32,726 nucleotides of DNA from the NCBI GenBank assembly GCA_050744085.1, contig JBOGGU010000132.1, positions 1 through 32,726 of the forward strand, given 5' to 3'. Each line of letters begins with the position of its first letter. Within the stretch, counting starts at the first letter, position 1. A program made the translations under genes and the position numbers. Shown here one piece after another: positions 32,602 through 32,726 of this stretch. The stretch is from JAVKSL01 sp050744085. Lineage in GTDB: Bacteria; Actinomycetota; Acidimicrobiia; Acidimicrobiales; JAJPHD01. The notes below the pieces were generated by a model. That model was not told the DNA's origin. It did not search any database and worked only from the letters and a program-made list of their open reading frames with translations.

Positions 32602-32726
32602 GCAGGCTGTAGCAAAACGCTCTGCCAAGTGCATAAGCGCTGAGCACGCTTGCATGACTATGCATACTGGGTCTCTCTGCAGAAGAAGGGCAACGAACCT
32701 CGCTGGGTATTAGTTGGCTTGAAGTT
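32592..32726. other. AT-richer DNA after the sigma-factor break, possible element end
   Basis: Begins with a 17-bp palindrome, AGCCTGCT-A-AGCAGGCT, then AT-richer sequence with no recognisable gene up to the window edge. It includes AAGTGCATAAGCGCTGAG and GCATGACTATGCATAC, short dyad-like words. It may be the terminus of an insertion sequence or genomic island whose genes lie outside the window. Confidence 0.35.

Overview
The window is GC-rich, densely coded chromosomal DNA of an actinobacterium. The evidence is GTG/TTG starts, 4-8 nt gene overlaps, a bldC gene downstream of purF-purM (a neighbourhood I recall from Streptomyces), two-gene gltBD, and gltX clustered with tRNA-Gln and tRNA-Glu. 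An Acidimicrobiia-like lineage is possible, but this is inference only.

Layout. 1-3284: purF (5' truncated by the window), purM, a receiver-only response regulator, pyrE and bldC, mostly coupled by short overlaps. 3300-6124: two adjacent insertion sequences, one with an apparently intact IS4-superfamily transposase and one ISL3 transposase cut off at its 3' end. 6338-8255: two secreted-protein genes of different base composition, a lipoprotein and a possible glutamic-peptidase-fold protein. 8484-10254: a methyltransferase divergent from a LysR regulator. 10372-16489: gltB and gltD, which make glutamate synthase. 16602-20843: an unknown protein divergent from an HpnB-like glycosyltransferase, then an MFS exporter broken by one in-frame amber codon, divergent from a second LysR gene. 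20844-24357: a minus-strand unit of cytochrome P450, TetR, methyltransferase and a cation-efflux protein, with a dyad in front of the P450. 24766-25896: a decayed integrative-element end (frameshifted small gene and frameshifted integrase) facing the 3' end of tRNA-Glu. 25897-28511: tRNA-Glu, tRNA-Gln, a YdcF-like protein and gltX. 28589-32482: an alpha/beta hydrolase lacking its serine nucleophile, a possible structured leader, a DUF1707 protein, an acyl-CoA dehydrogenase divergent from a metallo-beta-lactamase-fold hydrolase, and a nitroreductase. 32542-32726: the first 18 codons of what looks like an ECF sigma factor, interrupted by unrelated AT-richer DNA.

The most unusual theme is a recurring invasion of coding sequence by short tandem repeats and palindromes. 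PurF, PyrE, GltB, the cation-efflux protein, YdcF, the DUF1707 protein and the MFS tail all carry repeat tracts with units of 9 to 24 bp, nearly all in frame and in linkers or termini. GltX carries an approximately 60-residue insertion containing a 45-bp palindrome, and the DUF1707 gene contains a perfect 19-bp stem. This resembles the in-frame palindromic elements known from Rickettsia, but the sequences here are not ones I recognise.
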